The notes below the pieces were generated by a model that was not told the DNA's origin, did no database searches, and was given only the letters and a program-made list of their open reading frames with translations. A stretch of 64,000 nucleotides of DNA, from the NCBI GenBank assembly GCA_900551075.1, contig URVB01000002.1:124001-188000 (forward strand), in the 5' to 3' direction. Below, one piece after another: positions 17,357 through 25,054 of this stretch; the first letter of the stretch is position 1; every line of letters starts with the position of its first letter. Source of the DNA: an uncultured Blautia sp. (GTDB taxonomy: Bacteria; Bacillota; Clostridia; Lachnospirales; Lachnospiraceae). Both the position numbers and the translations under genes were made by a program.

Positions 17357-18217
17357 TTATTTCAGTCCTAACTGAGCCATTACCTGTTTGGTGATATTGG
17401 CTACTAATTCAGCATCTGCTGCCGGAGCTGCCGCGGAGCCTGCTTCTTTACCCACAAAATCATACTGATATCCCGGGAACTGTTTGTATTCATCGCTATG
17501 GCATGCGCCGCCGCAGTTATGGCAGTTCTTTCCATCCTTGTTCAGGCAGATGCTTGCCGGGTGCTTGCCGGGCATACCGAATTTACGGCGGATTGCATAT
17601 AGCTTCTCAACATTCTTTTCATCAAATTCCTTCGGGCCTCCAAGGAGCTTGCTCTGATACAGAAGCTGTGCATAGAATTCCACAGATTCCATTTTCATGT
17701 AAGCAGCGTTCAGATCTGTGCTCCAGGTAAGTGCTCCATGATTCTCAAGAAGAACCGCATCAAAATATGGAAGATATTTTTCCAGATTATCCGGAATCTC
17801 CATAGTGGAAGGTGTTCCATATTCAGCAATCGGCACGCAGCCAAGAGAGATTACTGCCTCCGGCATGATCGGCTGTGTGAGCGGAATACCTGCAATTGCA
17901 AAAGAAGTTGCATAAATAGGATGAGCATGTACAACAGAGCCAACATCCGGTCTCTTCTCATATACTCTCATGTGCATTTTAATTTCAGAAGATGGTTTGA
18001 AGCCTGGGTTCGCCTGAATTACATTCCCCTTGGCATCTACCTTACAGATGTATTCCGGGGTCATGAAGCCCTTGGATACACCGGTCGGGGTGCAAAGGAA
18101 CTCATTGTCGTTGAGCTTAACGGAAATATTACCGTCATTTGCAGCCACCATATTGCGGTTGTAGATTCTTCTACCGATGTCGCAAATCTGTTTTTTGATT
18201 TCAAATTCGTTTACCAT
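17357..18217 (-). CDS. Class II aldolase (L-fuculose/L-rhamnulose-1-phosphate type) with C-terminal targeting tail
   Basis: Splits a deoxy-ketose 1-phosphate into lactaldehyde and dihydroxyacetone phosphate. Zinc ligands are visible in VVHAHPIYATSF and ENHGALTW, and NMVAANDGNISVK is the FucA/RhaD phosphate-binding start. After the core there is a four-cysteine patch at about 224, 232, 235 and 239 (C-x7-C-x2-C-x3-C), an Ala-rich linker and a terminal amphipathic helix (ELVANITKQVMAQLGLK) that looks like an encapsulation peptide. It has its own promoter and ties this pdu system to fucose/rhamnose. Kinase and isomerase are not in the window. Confidence 0.92.
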   Translation of the reverse strand: MVNEFEIKKQICDIGRRIYNRNMVAANDGNISVKLNDNEFLCTPTGVSKGFMTPEYICKVDAKGNVIQANPGFKPSSEIKMHMRVYEKRPDVGSVVHAHPIYATSFAIAGIPLTQPIMPEAVISLGCVPIAEYGTPSTMEIPDNLEKYLPYFDAVLLENHGALTWSTDLNAAYMKMESVEFYAQLLYQSKLLGGPKEFDEKNVEKLYAIRRKFGMPGKHPASICLNKDGKNCHNCGGACHSDEYKQFPGYQYDFVGKEAGSAAAPAADAELVANITKQVMAQLGLK

Positions 18218-18230
18218 GCTTTCTTCCTCC

Positions 18231-18244
18231 TTAAGCGCTTTGGT
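18231..18244 (-). promoter_or_regulatory. Possible cre (CcpA) site before the aldolase gene
   Basis: The minus strand reads CCAAAGCGCTTAA, matching the AAAGCGCTT core of catabolite-responsive elements. It lies between the -10 of the aldolase promoter and the ribosome site, where CcpA could block elongation. One flank of the consensus is weak. Confidence 0.4.
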
Positions 18245-18264
18245 TTCTTTTTGTTTCTAAGGAA

Positions 18265-18293
18265 ATTCTACAACGTTTCCCCTGAAAAGTCAA
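18265..18293 (-). promoter_or_regulatory. Internal sigma-A promoter for the aldolase and downstream pdu genes
   Basis: TTGACT (18293-18288), a 17-base spacer and TAGAAT (18270-18265) on the minus strand. It lies in the 135-base gap between the pduV-like gene and the aldolase, and allows the enzyme part of the operon to be expressed separately from pduU and pduV. Confidence 0.65.
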
Positions 18294-18352
18294 GAAAAAC
18301 ATCCTGGTTTTTGTTGGTTCTTGTTGTTTTCCTTTCAATTATTATGTTGTTT

Positions 18353-18823
18353 TTATTGTGATTCCATTTTCCCACGTTCCCAGGGCATAATATCTCCTTC
18401 CTCCCGCAGATATTCCAGCAAATCCGCAACGCCCTCGTGTATGTTAGAATCCACATAAAAAATCTTTTTGCAGCCTGCAAGCCTCAGCCATGACGCCGCC
18501 CGCTCCACATTAGCCTGCGGATCATTGATCTTTGTCACAATTCCAATCACCTCTCTGTTCGCCATACAGGTGCAGCACGGCGGGAACAGGCAATACGGCT
18601 CGACTGCCGAAAACAGAAGACCAACAATATCCGCTTCATATGTATACAATGCCAGAGCATGTCCCAAACCTTTTGTCTGGGCATATTCCCCCGGCGTATC
18701 AATGATGGCATCAAAGTTATTCACATACTGGGTTTTGTGATAATGGATTTTTTCTCCCTTCAGAGCCTGCGTCAGTGTTGTCTTGCCTGCCTCGCTTCGG
18801 CCCATAAGAGCTAATTTTTTCAT
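18353..18823 (-). CDS. pduV: PduV/EutP-like small GTPase
   Basis: A 156-residue Ras-like P-loop protein. MGRSEAGKTTLTQAL is the Walker A motif, DTPGEYAQ the switch II DxxG-type motif and VTKIND the NKxD-like guanine specificity motif. PduV has been located on the microcompartment surface in Salmonella and linked to its movement. The start MKKLALMG was chosen because it begins the fold directly; the longer frame overlaps pduU. The ribosome site of this start is weak, so translation is probably coupled to pduU. Confidence 0.88.
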   Translation of the reverse strand: MKKLALMGRSEAGKTTLTQALKGEKIHYHKTQYVNNFDAIIDTPGEYAQTKGLGHALALYTYEADIVGLLFSAVEPYCLFPPCCTCMANREVIGIVTKINDPQANVERAASWLRLAGCKKIFYVDSNIHEGVADLLEYLREEGDIMPWERGKMESQ

Positions 18824-18863
18824 ATTTTGCAGCAGTTCGTACAGAACCGGAGACTGTATATTT

Positions 18864-19238
18864 TTATGTCCGTGTAATCGGACAAACAGCGAATCCCAGC
18901 TTTTCGCCAACATAGTCCAGAATCGCATTCACTGCGGCTTCTACCTCCGATACAGTCCCCGTAACAATCAGGCTTCCGCTGAAACGGTCTACAAAGCCCA
19001 GCTCCACGCCGGAAGACTTGATAGCAATATCCCCCATGATAATAGCAGTCTCTGCCGGACTGATCGTCAGAATGCCGATAGCAGAACGGGAATACTCAAT
19101 CGCAGGGTCAAGCCCCAGCTTTGTATAAAGTATTTTGTCCGGATTCGCAATGATATGCGCCAGGGAAATCTGTTTCCCCGGAACCAGCTCCTGCACAATG
19201 CGCTGCAGCTCCGGTGATATACGTTCTGAATATTCCAT
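18864..19238 (-). CDS. pduU: PduU/EutS-like circularly permuted BMC shell protein
   Basis: A 124-residue shell protein whose BMC fold is permuted: it begins with an N-terminal barrel segment (RIVQELVPGKQISLAHIIANP) typical of PduU/EutS, followed by AIGILTISPAETAIIMGDIAIKSS. Hexamers of this type have a beta-barrel plug over the pore; in Salmonella PduU interacts with PduV. The start MEYSER is set by a perfect AGGAGGG. It is the first gene after a consensus promoter. Confidence 0.9.
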   Translation of the reverse strand: MEYSERISPELQRIVQELVPGKQISLAHIIANPDKILYTKLGLDPAIEYSRSAIGILTISPAETAIIMGDIAIKSSGVELGFVDRFSGSLIVTGTVSEVEAAVNAILDYVGEKLGFAVCPITRT

Positions 19239-19322
19239 GTTTACCCTCCTATCTGACAACCAATATCATATACTGTATGCACTGCCTTTTTCACGCTTCA
19301 TATCAAACTCTTATACATCTTC

Positions 19323-19351
19323 ATTATACCCCTATACACTCATGGTGTCAA
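19323..19351 (-). promoter_or_regulatory. Consensus sigma-A promoter of the microcompartment operon
   Basis: A perfect TTGACA (19351-19346), exactly 17 bases and a perfect TATAAT (19328-19323) on the minus strand, 85 bases before the pduU start. Such a strong core promoter implies that control is by repression or by a block downstream. Confidence 0.8.
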
Positions 19352-19452
19352 CAAAAGCCAACACTACAATCGCCTATATATGTTGATTTCATTTGTTTTT
19401 GGCTCCAACATTTTTTTCTTTTATTGTGTTTTCAATCGCAAACCTTCCTGTA

Positions 19453-19502
19453 AACAAAAGTATCCTCCTGAATCAATTCTGTCTCCAGCAATTCAAGAGG
19501 AT
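19453..19502 (-). terminator. Terminator after the sugar operon
   Basis: ATCCTCTTGAAT and ATTCAGGAGGAT pair (19502-19491 with 19473-19462; one G-T pair) and CTTTTGTTT follows on the minus strand. It separates the aldolase gene from the pdu promoter. Confidence 0.65.
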
Positions 19503-19519
19503 ATTGATTGTCTTCTATT

Positions 19520-20470
19520 TCACACGTCTTTTCTACAGATTTCTCTTACAACCATCTCTACAATCTTGCTAATGTCCGTATCCTTTAAAACAGCTTTTGG
19601 CGCTGCCATGCCCGTTGCTTTTCCAACACTGGAAAAAAGCTGCATTTTTTTTACAGTTTCCTGCTTTACCGCTTCCACAGCTGCAGGAATTAAATCAATA
19701 ATTCCTTTGTCCATGTACTCAAACTTCTTGAATTCTGCCTCTACAGCCGCAACATTGATATCCGTAAAAATATTTACTTTACTAATGCCCTCCTGAATTG
19801 CACGTTTAAAATCTGCATCCGCCAGACCGGAACCACCATGAAGCACCAGCGGCACATCTATGGCATTCGCAATGGTACGGATTCTATCAAAATCCAGCTT
19901 AGGAGGAAACTTATATGCACCATGCGCCGTTCCAACTGCAATCGCCAGAGCATCTACCCCTGTTTTTTCCACAAAATCCTTAGCCATAGCCGGATCTGTA
20001 TAATACTTTGAAGGATTCGTCAGCCTGGAGTTTCCTTCCGCGGAACCTGCATTGTCTCCCACATGTCCCAACTCCCCTTCAATCGTGGCCCCATAGGAAT
20101 GGGCAATATCTGCCATTTCCTTTACTTTTTTTACGTTCTCATCGTAAGGATCCGTAGAACAGTCATACATGACAGACGAAAACCCGAGCTCCAGAGCCTT
20201 CATACAGGTATCCTTGTTTAAGCCATGGTCCAAATGTATGACAACCGGAACACTGGCTTTTTTAGCCATGGGAAGGAGATAATAGGATACCTCCTCCAAC
20301 GGCCCATACGGAAAAAGCACCTCAGCCGTTCCCATAATTACCGGTGACTGTGTGCTTTCTGCCGCTGCAATAATACCGCGGGCAAGCTCCAAATTCACTG
20401 CATTAAACAAACCTACCGCATACTTTCCTTTTTTTGCAGGAAGGAGTACCTCATTCATATTTACCAACAT
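19520..20470 (-). CDS. Class II fructose-/tagatose-bisphosphate aldolase-family protein
   Basis: A zinc-dependent ketose-bisphosphate aldolase of 316 residues, closer in layout to GatY/KbaY/FbaA than to the class II FucA-type enzyme of the pdu operon. The zinc ligands lie in VIHLDHGLN, EGELGHVGD and VGTAHGAY, and the phosphate loop in VLHGGSGLAD followed by NIFTDINVA. It is the last gene of the sugar operon, just after the PfkB kinase, so the pair should phosphorylate and then cleave the imported sugar. The exact stereochemistry cannot be read from the sequence. Confidence 0.9.
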   Translation of the reverse strand: MLVNMNEVLLPAKKGKYAVGLFNAVNLELARGIIAAAESTQSPVIMGTAEVLFPYGPLEEVSYYLLPMAKKASVPVVIHLDHGLNKDTCMKALELGFSSVMYDCSTDPYDENVKKVKEMADIAHSYGATIEGELGHVGDNAGSAEGNSRLTNPSKYYTDPAMAKDFVEKTGVDALAIAVGTAHGAYKFPPKLDFDRIRTIANAIDVPLVLHGGSGLADADFKRAIQEGISKVNIFTDINVAAVEAEFKKFEYMDKGIIDLIPAAVEAVKQETVKKMQLFSSVGKATGMAAPKAVLKDTDISKIVEMVVREICRKDV

Positions 20471-20482
20471 TTTTTTACTCCT

Positions 20483-21604
20483 TTATTCGCATTTTTTCCA
20501 GCCGGATCGGATTTTCGCATTTAATTCTTCAAAGCTTTTCAATCCGCTCAACGCATCAAAAGCAGCTACACATGAAGCGCCTGTTCCTGCTGCCAGATGC
20601 ATGCAGTCTTCCAAATTATAGCCCTGAAGCATGGCAGTCAGAAAGGCGGCAATACTTGTATCCCCGGCACCTGTTCCGGACAAAATCCGCTCCGGTACAT
20701 AGCTTTTTTCGAAGCCTTCCTTATCTGCCCATGCTCTGCAGTCTATTTCAGTTTTTTTTCCGATGTTAAGCAAATCCTCTTCTCCTGCCGTACAATAATA
20801 AAGGCCGAGCGCACCGCATTTAATCACCAGAACCTTTGCCCCCAGCTCCATACACTTCTGCGCCAGAGGACGAATATCCTTCTCCACATCCAGTATTTCC
20901 GTGATATCCCGTCCTGACGCTCTTTTCTGCCACCGTGCAAAATTCTCCTTGTCCAGCATATAGCAAAGCTCTTCAATACTTGGCATGAAGAAATCCACAT
21001 AAGGAATTACCCTTTCCAGAATCTTCCCCCAGTTTGCTTTCCCCGCCTCGGAGAAAGGATCCACCGAAGCCATGTCCAGCGATGTAGACGCCCCTGCTGC
21101 CTTTGCCTTCTGCAAAAGCTTAACTAGCTCCTCCCCATCGTTGACATACATATTTCTCATCAGAGGAGGATATCCAAAATGAAAAAGTGCAGCCTCTTTT
21201 AAATCCTCCTCCGGCATATCCTCTGCCCGGAATGTATCGTTTGCCCCAGAATTATGCAGGAAAATCCTGTCAATTCCTTCCAACGCAAGAATAACCGAAT
21301 AGGAAGTGGATTCCCCTTCTGCTATAAGCAATCCTTCCCCGGCCTGATAATCATCCAGCATGTTCTTCACCATGCTGCCGAATGCATCTTTTCCCACTTT
21401 TCCAGCCAGGGAAACATCTGCGCCCAGAAATTTCATTGCAAGCCCGGTGTTTGCAACTGAACCCCCTGTATGCACATCGGCTTCCTTCATGTTAATCAGT
21501 TTTCCGGGACGCAGCAGCTCTTCTATGCGGTTTACCTTATTTTCCATAAAAACAGGCGTAATATCCAGACAAATATGTCCTGCCGCAATTATCTTTTTTA
21601 ACAA
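20483..21604 (-). CDS. PfkB-family sugar kinase
   Basis: A ribokinase-fold kinase of about 373 residues. The N-terminal strand IIAAGHICLDITP, the glycine pair region HTGGSVANTGLAM and the C-terminal anion-hole motif LSGTGAGDTSIAAF identify the family. The length and an acidic insertion exceed those of typical ribokinase. A TTG start (21604) is preferred because GAGGTGA is six bases upstream; an ATG at 21622 has no ribosome site. Likely substrate: a ketose or ketose phosphate made by the operon dehydrogenases. Confidence 0.85.
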   Translation of the reverse strand: MLKKIIAAGHICLDITPVFMENKVNRIEELLRPGKLINMKEADVHTGGSVANTGLAMKFLGADVSLAGKVGKDAFGSMVKNMLDDYQAGEGLLIAEGESTSYSVILALEGIDRIFLHNSGANDTFRAEDMPEEDLKEAALFHFGYPPLMRNMYVNDGEELVKLLQKAKAAGASTSLDMASVDPFSEAGKANWGKILERVIPYVDFFMPSIEELCYMLDKENFARWQKRASGRDITEILDVEKDIRPLAQKCMELGAKVLVIKCGALGLYYCTAGEEDLLNIGKKTEIDCRAWADKEGFEKSYVPERILSGTGAGDTSIAAFLTAMLQGYNLEDCMHLAAGTGASCVAAFDALSGLKSFEELNAKIRSGWKKCE

Positions 21605-21626
21605 ATTTCTCACCTCATCCATCGGG

Positions 21627-22010
21627 TCAAATATACTGTGCTATCTCCAAACGTTCCAAATTAGGCCCCTCTGCAATAAAAAACTTCACACCGTTGTCCC
21701 AGAACGGCAGATAAGTAATTTCTTTCAGAATCTTAATTTCCAGTCTAGTTACATACGCATAAGCTTCCTCAATGTCAGCAACATCCAGAGCTATATGGTC
21801 AATGGCGCCGTCACGCAATGCAACCATATTATTTTCATAGGTTTCAATGACCAAATCCTTCAGTTTCAGGAATACAACCTTTGTATCCCCATCTACCGTT
21901 TCCAGAACAGCATCAAATCCAAGTTTTTTATAAAATTCTACTGTTTTAGCTATATCATTTGTGGGAATTCCGATATGCTGCAGTCCTTTCACATTTTCCA
22001 TCCAGTTCAC
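21627..22010 (-). CDS. VOC (glyoxalase-fold) protein
   Basis: A 127-residue vicinal-oxygen-chelate protein with two beta-alpha-beta-beta-beta halves: LQHIGIPTNDIAKTVEFYKKLGF at the start and AIDHIALDVADIEEAYAYV in the middle. His and Glu residues that could bind a metal are present (QHIG, DHIA, IET, LERLEI). The GTG at 22010 is the likely start because AGGAGG is correctly spaced from it and too far from the next ATG. In sugar operons such proteins may act as epimerases or isomerases; the function is not known. Confidence 0.8.
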   Translation of the reverse strand: MNWMENVKGLQHIGIPTNDIAKTVEFYKKLGFDAVLETVDGDTKVVFLKLKDLVIETYENNMVALRDGAIDHIALDVADIEEAYAYVTRLEIKILKEITYLPFWDNGVKFFIAEGPNLERLEIAQYI

Positions 22011-22115
22011 TCTGCAAACCTCCTCATTCTGCTTTCCAGATATATCATATTTTGTATTCTGTAGCTTATATTCTGTATTTCATCTTCAGACACAATTTTC
22101 TATCTCACAGATACT

Positions 22116-23228
22116 TCAAATGTTTTTTATATATTCATCAATGTAGTAAAGCCCCGCCCCTACTGCAGATGACTCAAACTTCAGGACACAGCTTTGTACA
22201 AATTCTCCATCTGTTTCAAATGTACTTCTTTCTATTATTTTCTTTCGAAGCCCGTCAATATGCTTTTCCATATAGCTGCCCACATATCCGCCCAAAATCA
22301 CTTCACAGTCGAGGCAGTTTCGCAGGTTATTGATCACTACCGACAGGTAATTCAGATACGTTTCCCACTCTCTTACACATACAGAATCTCCTTCGTCCAC
22401 AAGTTCAAAGAAACGTTTTAAATCTCCTCCTGCAAAATTTGCCAGCACCTGCGCCGAGCAGTATGAATCCACGCAGCCCTTTTTACCGCAGTAACAGGGT
22501 TTTCCATCAATCACAAGGGTCATGTGACCGATTTCACCGCTTAAATGCTGATCCCCATAATAAAGATCATTTTTCATAAAAACAGCCCCGCCTACACTGT
22601 TGCTTAAAGACAGATAAACCATATTTTCCGCATGGCTGGAATACCAATGTTCCGCAAAACCGCCTGCCTTCGCATCATTGATTAGCGCATAAGGATATGT
22701 TAGATAATCCTTCAGTACATCAAAAAGATATTTCACATCTACAACCGGTGCATAGGTAATGGTCCTGTGATCTGCGCCAATAATCCCCGGCGCACTGATT
22801 CCCACACCCAGAATTGCTTCCGGTTTTGCCTTCCCTTCATCAATGATCTGTTTTACCAGCTTTTGAATGTTTCTATAATATGCAGGAGACGCTTCGTAGC
22901 AGAAGCGCTGCCGCACAGAATAAAGCACTTCTCCCGATAAATCTACAAGCACACCGCTTATGTGACCTCTGGTAATGTCCAGGCCGATTGCCAGCTTTGC
23001 CCCCATATTGCAGGAAATTCCTTTCGCCTTCCTGCCTCCGGTTGATTCAAAGCTTCCGTTCTCATAAATCAAACCCTCATTTGATAGTTCCGCCAGATTC
23101 TGACTCACCGTAGGAAGACTTAAGTTTAATTTCCCGGCAATCTCCTGCTTCGATATTTTTCCGTGCTGATAAATGATACGGAATACATTCTTTCTGTTCT
23201 GTCTTTTTACTTCTTTTGTGCTGGCCAA
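22116..23228 (-). CDS. ROK-family transcriptional repressor
   Basis: An N-terminal winged helix (ISKQEIAGKLNLSLPTVSQNLAELSNEGLI) is joined to a ROK sugar-kinase-like domain. GLDITRGHISGVLVDL is the phosphate loop and CYCGKKGCVDSYCS is the ROK zinc motif. It resembles XylR/NagC and should sense the free sugar. It sits within the sugar operon and is its probable regulator. The start is uncertain: the TTG at 23228 has AAAGGAG upstream and gives a normal ROK N-terminus; a GTG at 23252 is the alternative. Confidence 0.87.
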   Translation of the reverse strand: MASTKEVKRQNRKNVFRIIYQHGKISKQEIAGKLNLSLPTVSQNLAELSNEGLIYENGSFESTGGRKAKGISCNMGAKLAIGLDITRGHISGVLVDLSGEVLYSVRQRFCYEASPAYYRNIQKLVKQIIDEGKAKPEAILGVGISAPGIIGADHRTITYAPVVDVKYLFDVLKDYLTYPYALINDAKAGGFAEHWYSSHAENMVYLSLSNSVGGAVFMKNDLYYGDQHLSGEIGHMTLVIDGKPCYCGKKGCVDSYCSAQVLANFAGGDLKRFFELVDEGDSVCVREWETYLNYLSVVINNLRNCLDCEVILGGYVGSYMEKHIDGLRKKIIERSTFETDGEFVQSCVLKFESSAVGAGLYYIDEYIKNI

Positions 23229-23413
23229 CTTCGCTTTTTCTCCTTTACCCACGTCTTTTCCTAATTGTACCAAATCGCCGCTACGATAGCTAGCGTTAAT
23301 TTTGTGCGATTTCAAACGTAGTACATTATAATCTGAAGTATATAAAGAAAAGCTGCGCTACCGGCTCTCACACTCATTTTAATCATTGTATCCTGCAGAT
23401 TCTTTCATATTTG

Positions 23414-23851
23414 TTACTCTCCAGGCAAATCCACTACAAAATCCTTTTTAAACCGCTCCACACCCGAGGCCGCTTCCAGCAGTACATTGGAATAGCACCC
23501 CAGTTCCCCGCTTCTCAAAATAAATTTCGCATTTCCCGCCAACTTAACCAGTTCCTCCTGCGCAATCTCATTCAATTCCTGCTTCTGAAACACATTTTTG
23601 ATAAAATCATGTCCCTCTTTATTCCATTCCATCATTTCTTCTGCAATTACTACCTTCTGCACAACGATTTCATCCAGAATGGCCTTCAAACACTGTTTTA
23701 TATCAGGAACGCCAAAGCTAAGGGCCAAGTCAATTCTTTCCATATTTTTCGGAACAGGAAAGCCGGCATCACACAGCAAAAATGTGTCTCCATGCCCCAA
23801 CCCCGCCAACGCATTACATAAAGGCTGATTGATTACACCTTTTCTTTTCAT
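23414..23851 (-). CDS. rbsD: RbsD/FucU-family sugar mutarotase (D-ribose pyranase type)
   Basis: A 145-residue mutarotase that interconverts ring forms of a sugar. The RbsD signature is clear: LGHGDTFLLCDAGFPVP, RIDLALSFGVPDI, an internal VIAEE and ILRSGELGCYSNVLL near the end. GGAGG precedes the ATG. Its presence with a ribose-type importer points to a reducing sugar as an intermediate or substrate. The symbol reflects the family; ribose itself is not proven. Confidence 0.85.
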   Translation of the reverse strand: MKRKGVINQPLCNALAGLGHGDTFLLCDAGFPVPKNMERIDLALSFGVPDIKQCLKAILDEIVVQKVVIAEEMMEWNKEGHDFIKNVFQKQELNEIAQEELVKLAGNAKFILRSGELGCYSNVLLEAASGVERFKKDFVVDLPGE

Positions 23852-23901
23852 CCTATACCTCCATCCGTACGTTTTCCCTTATCCTTCTGTTTCCTATCCT
23901 T

Positions 23902-24960
23902 TTATTCTTCTGTATTCGGATGAATGATTACCTTAATAGAATTGCGGTCATTCACGTTTTCATCCAGACCTGCATAATAATCATCCAGCGCAAATTCTCC
24001 CGTTACCAGTCCGTCCCCATCCACAATACCAGAAGCCAGAGCATCGACTGCACGTCCGAAATTGTGAGACTGGCAGAAGGATGCGGTATAAGTTAATTCG
24101 TTATTAAACATCAGGACTGGATCCATCGCTACCTTTTCATCACTGTGTACAATTGCATATTGCAGCAAAGTTCCCCCTTTTTTCAAAAGCTTCATGGATT
24201 CCGAAATCACCTTCGGGCTTCCTGTTGCATCAATAATCAAATCCACACCCAGAGGATTCTCTGCAAGAATTGCCTTTTCATGCATAGAATAGTCATTTCT
24301 ATCCATGGCAATCGTCTTTACTCCATGTGCTGCCGCAAAATCTAACTTTGTGCTCTTTGAAGCTACTATGTAAACCACGCCTGCATTAGATGCTTTAAAT
24401 AACTGTGCCAGTATCTGAGCCATGGAACCAGCGCCAAAAATCACAACCGTATCGCCATATTTGATATTTGCGCGGTCTACTGCATGGAGGCAGCACGCTA
24501 CCGGCTCGGACAATGCTGCTGCATTAAAGGAGAGACTGTCTGGAATATGAAATACCTTCTCTTTTTTTAATCTGACAAATTCTGCAAAGCCACCGTTAAT
24601 GTTATGTCCAAGCGAACCAAAAGTCGGACAGTAATTGGATTGCTCTTTCCGGCAATAATAGCAGTCGCCACAGTATTCTGTATTATCCGCAGTCACTCTG
24701 TCACCCACCTTAAAAGACGTGACATTCTTTCCTATTTCATAAACATAGCCTGCAAACTCATGGCCTGGAACCACCGGATATTTTGCAAGATCCGTACCCT
24801 TTCCATTGTCATGATCATGCTCTGCCCCTTTACAGATTGAACAGGACATAACCTTGATTATAATTTCATCATCGCCGCATACCGGATATGGAATCTCACA
24901 CACACTGGAATTCTCCCGTCCGGGTCTGTCATACATAAGCGCTTTCATTGTTCTTTCCAT
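23902..24960 (-). CDS. Zinc-dependent MDR alcohol/polyol dehydrogenase
   Basis: A medium-chain dehydrogenase of 352 residues. It has the catalytic zinc region (MSCSICKGAEHDH, VPGHEFAGYV), the full structural zinc lobe (CGDCYYCRKEQSNYC) and a Rossmann loop (VVIFGAGSMAQI). It is the second zinc dehydrogenase of the operon; the two differ in the active-site neighbourhood, so they may act on different carbons or different polyols. AGGAGG lies ten bases before the ATG. Confidence 0.88.
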   Translation of the reverse strand: MERTMKALMYDRPGRENSSVCEIPYPVCGDDEIIIKVMSCSICKGAEHDHDNGKGTDLAKYPVVPGHEFAGYVYEIGKNVTSFKVGDRVTADNTEYCGDCYYCRKEQSNYCPTFGSLGHNINGGFAEFVRLKKEKVFHIPDSLSFNAAALSEPVACCLHAVDRANIKYGDTVVIFGAGSMAQILAQLFKASNAGVVYIVASKSTKLDFAAAHGVKTIAMDRNDYSMHEKAILAENPLGVDLIIDATGSPKVISESMKLLKKGGTLLQYAIVHSDEKVAMDPVLMFNNELTYTASFCQSHNFGRAVDALASGIVDGDGLVTGEFALDDYYAGLDENVNDRNSIKVIIHPNTEE

Positions 24961-24991
24961 TTGATAAAACCTCCTTCTGAATCCTTACACA

Positions 24992-25016
24992 GGGCGGCTG
25001 CATTCTGCTGCCGCCC
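24992..25016 (-). other. GC-rich hairpin between binding-protein and dehydrogenase genes
   Basis: GGGCGGC (24992-24998) pairs with GCCGCCC (25010-25016) in the 94-base gap after the substrate-binding protein gene. No T run follows. A stem here could keep the binding-protein mRNA more abundant than the downstream message. Confidence 0.5.
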
Positions 25017-25054
25017 GCACAGCCTTTGCATATAAATAATTATTTACCTGCTTT

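Noticed and set aside
19239..19345. Cobalamin riboswitch in the pdu leader
   Set aside because: The leader lacks the B12-box sequences seen at 32775-32987.
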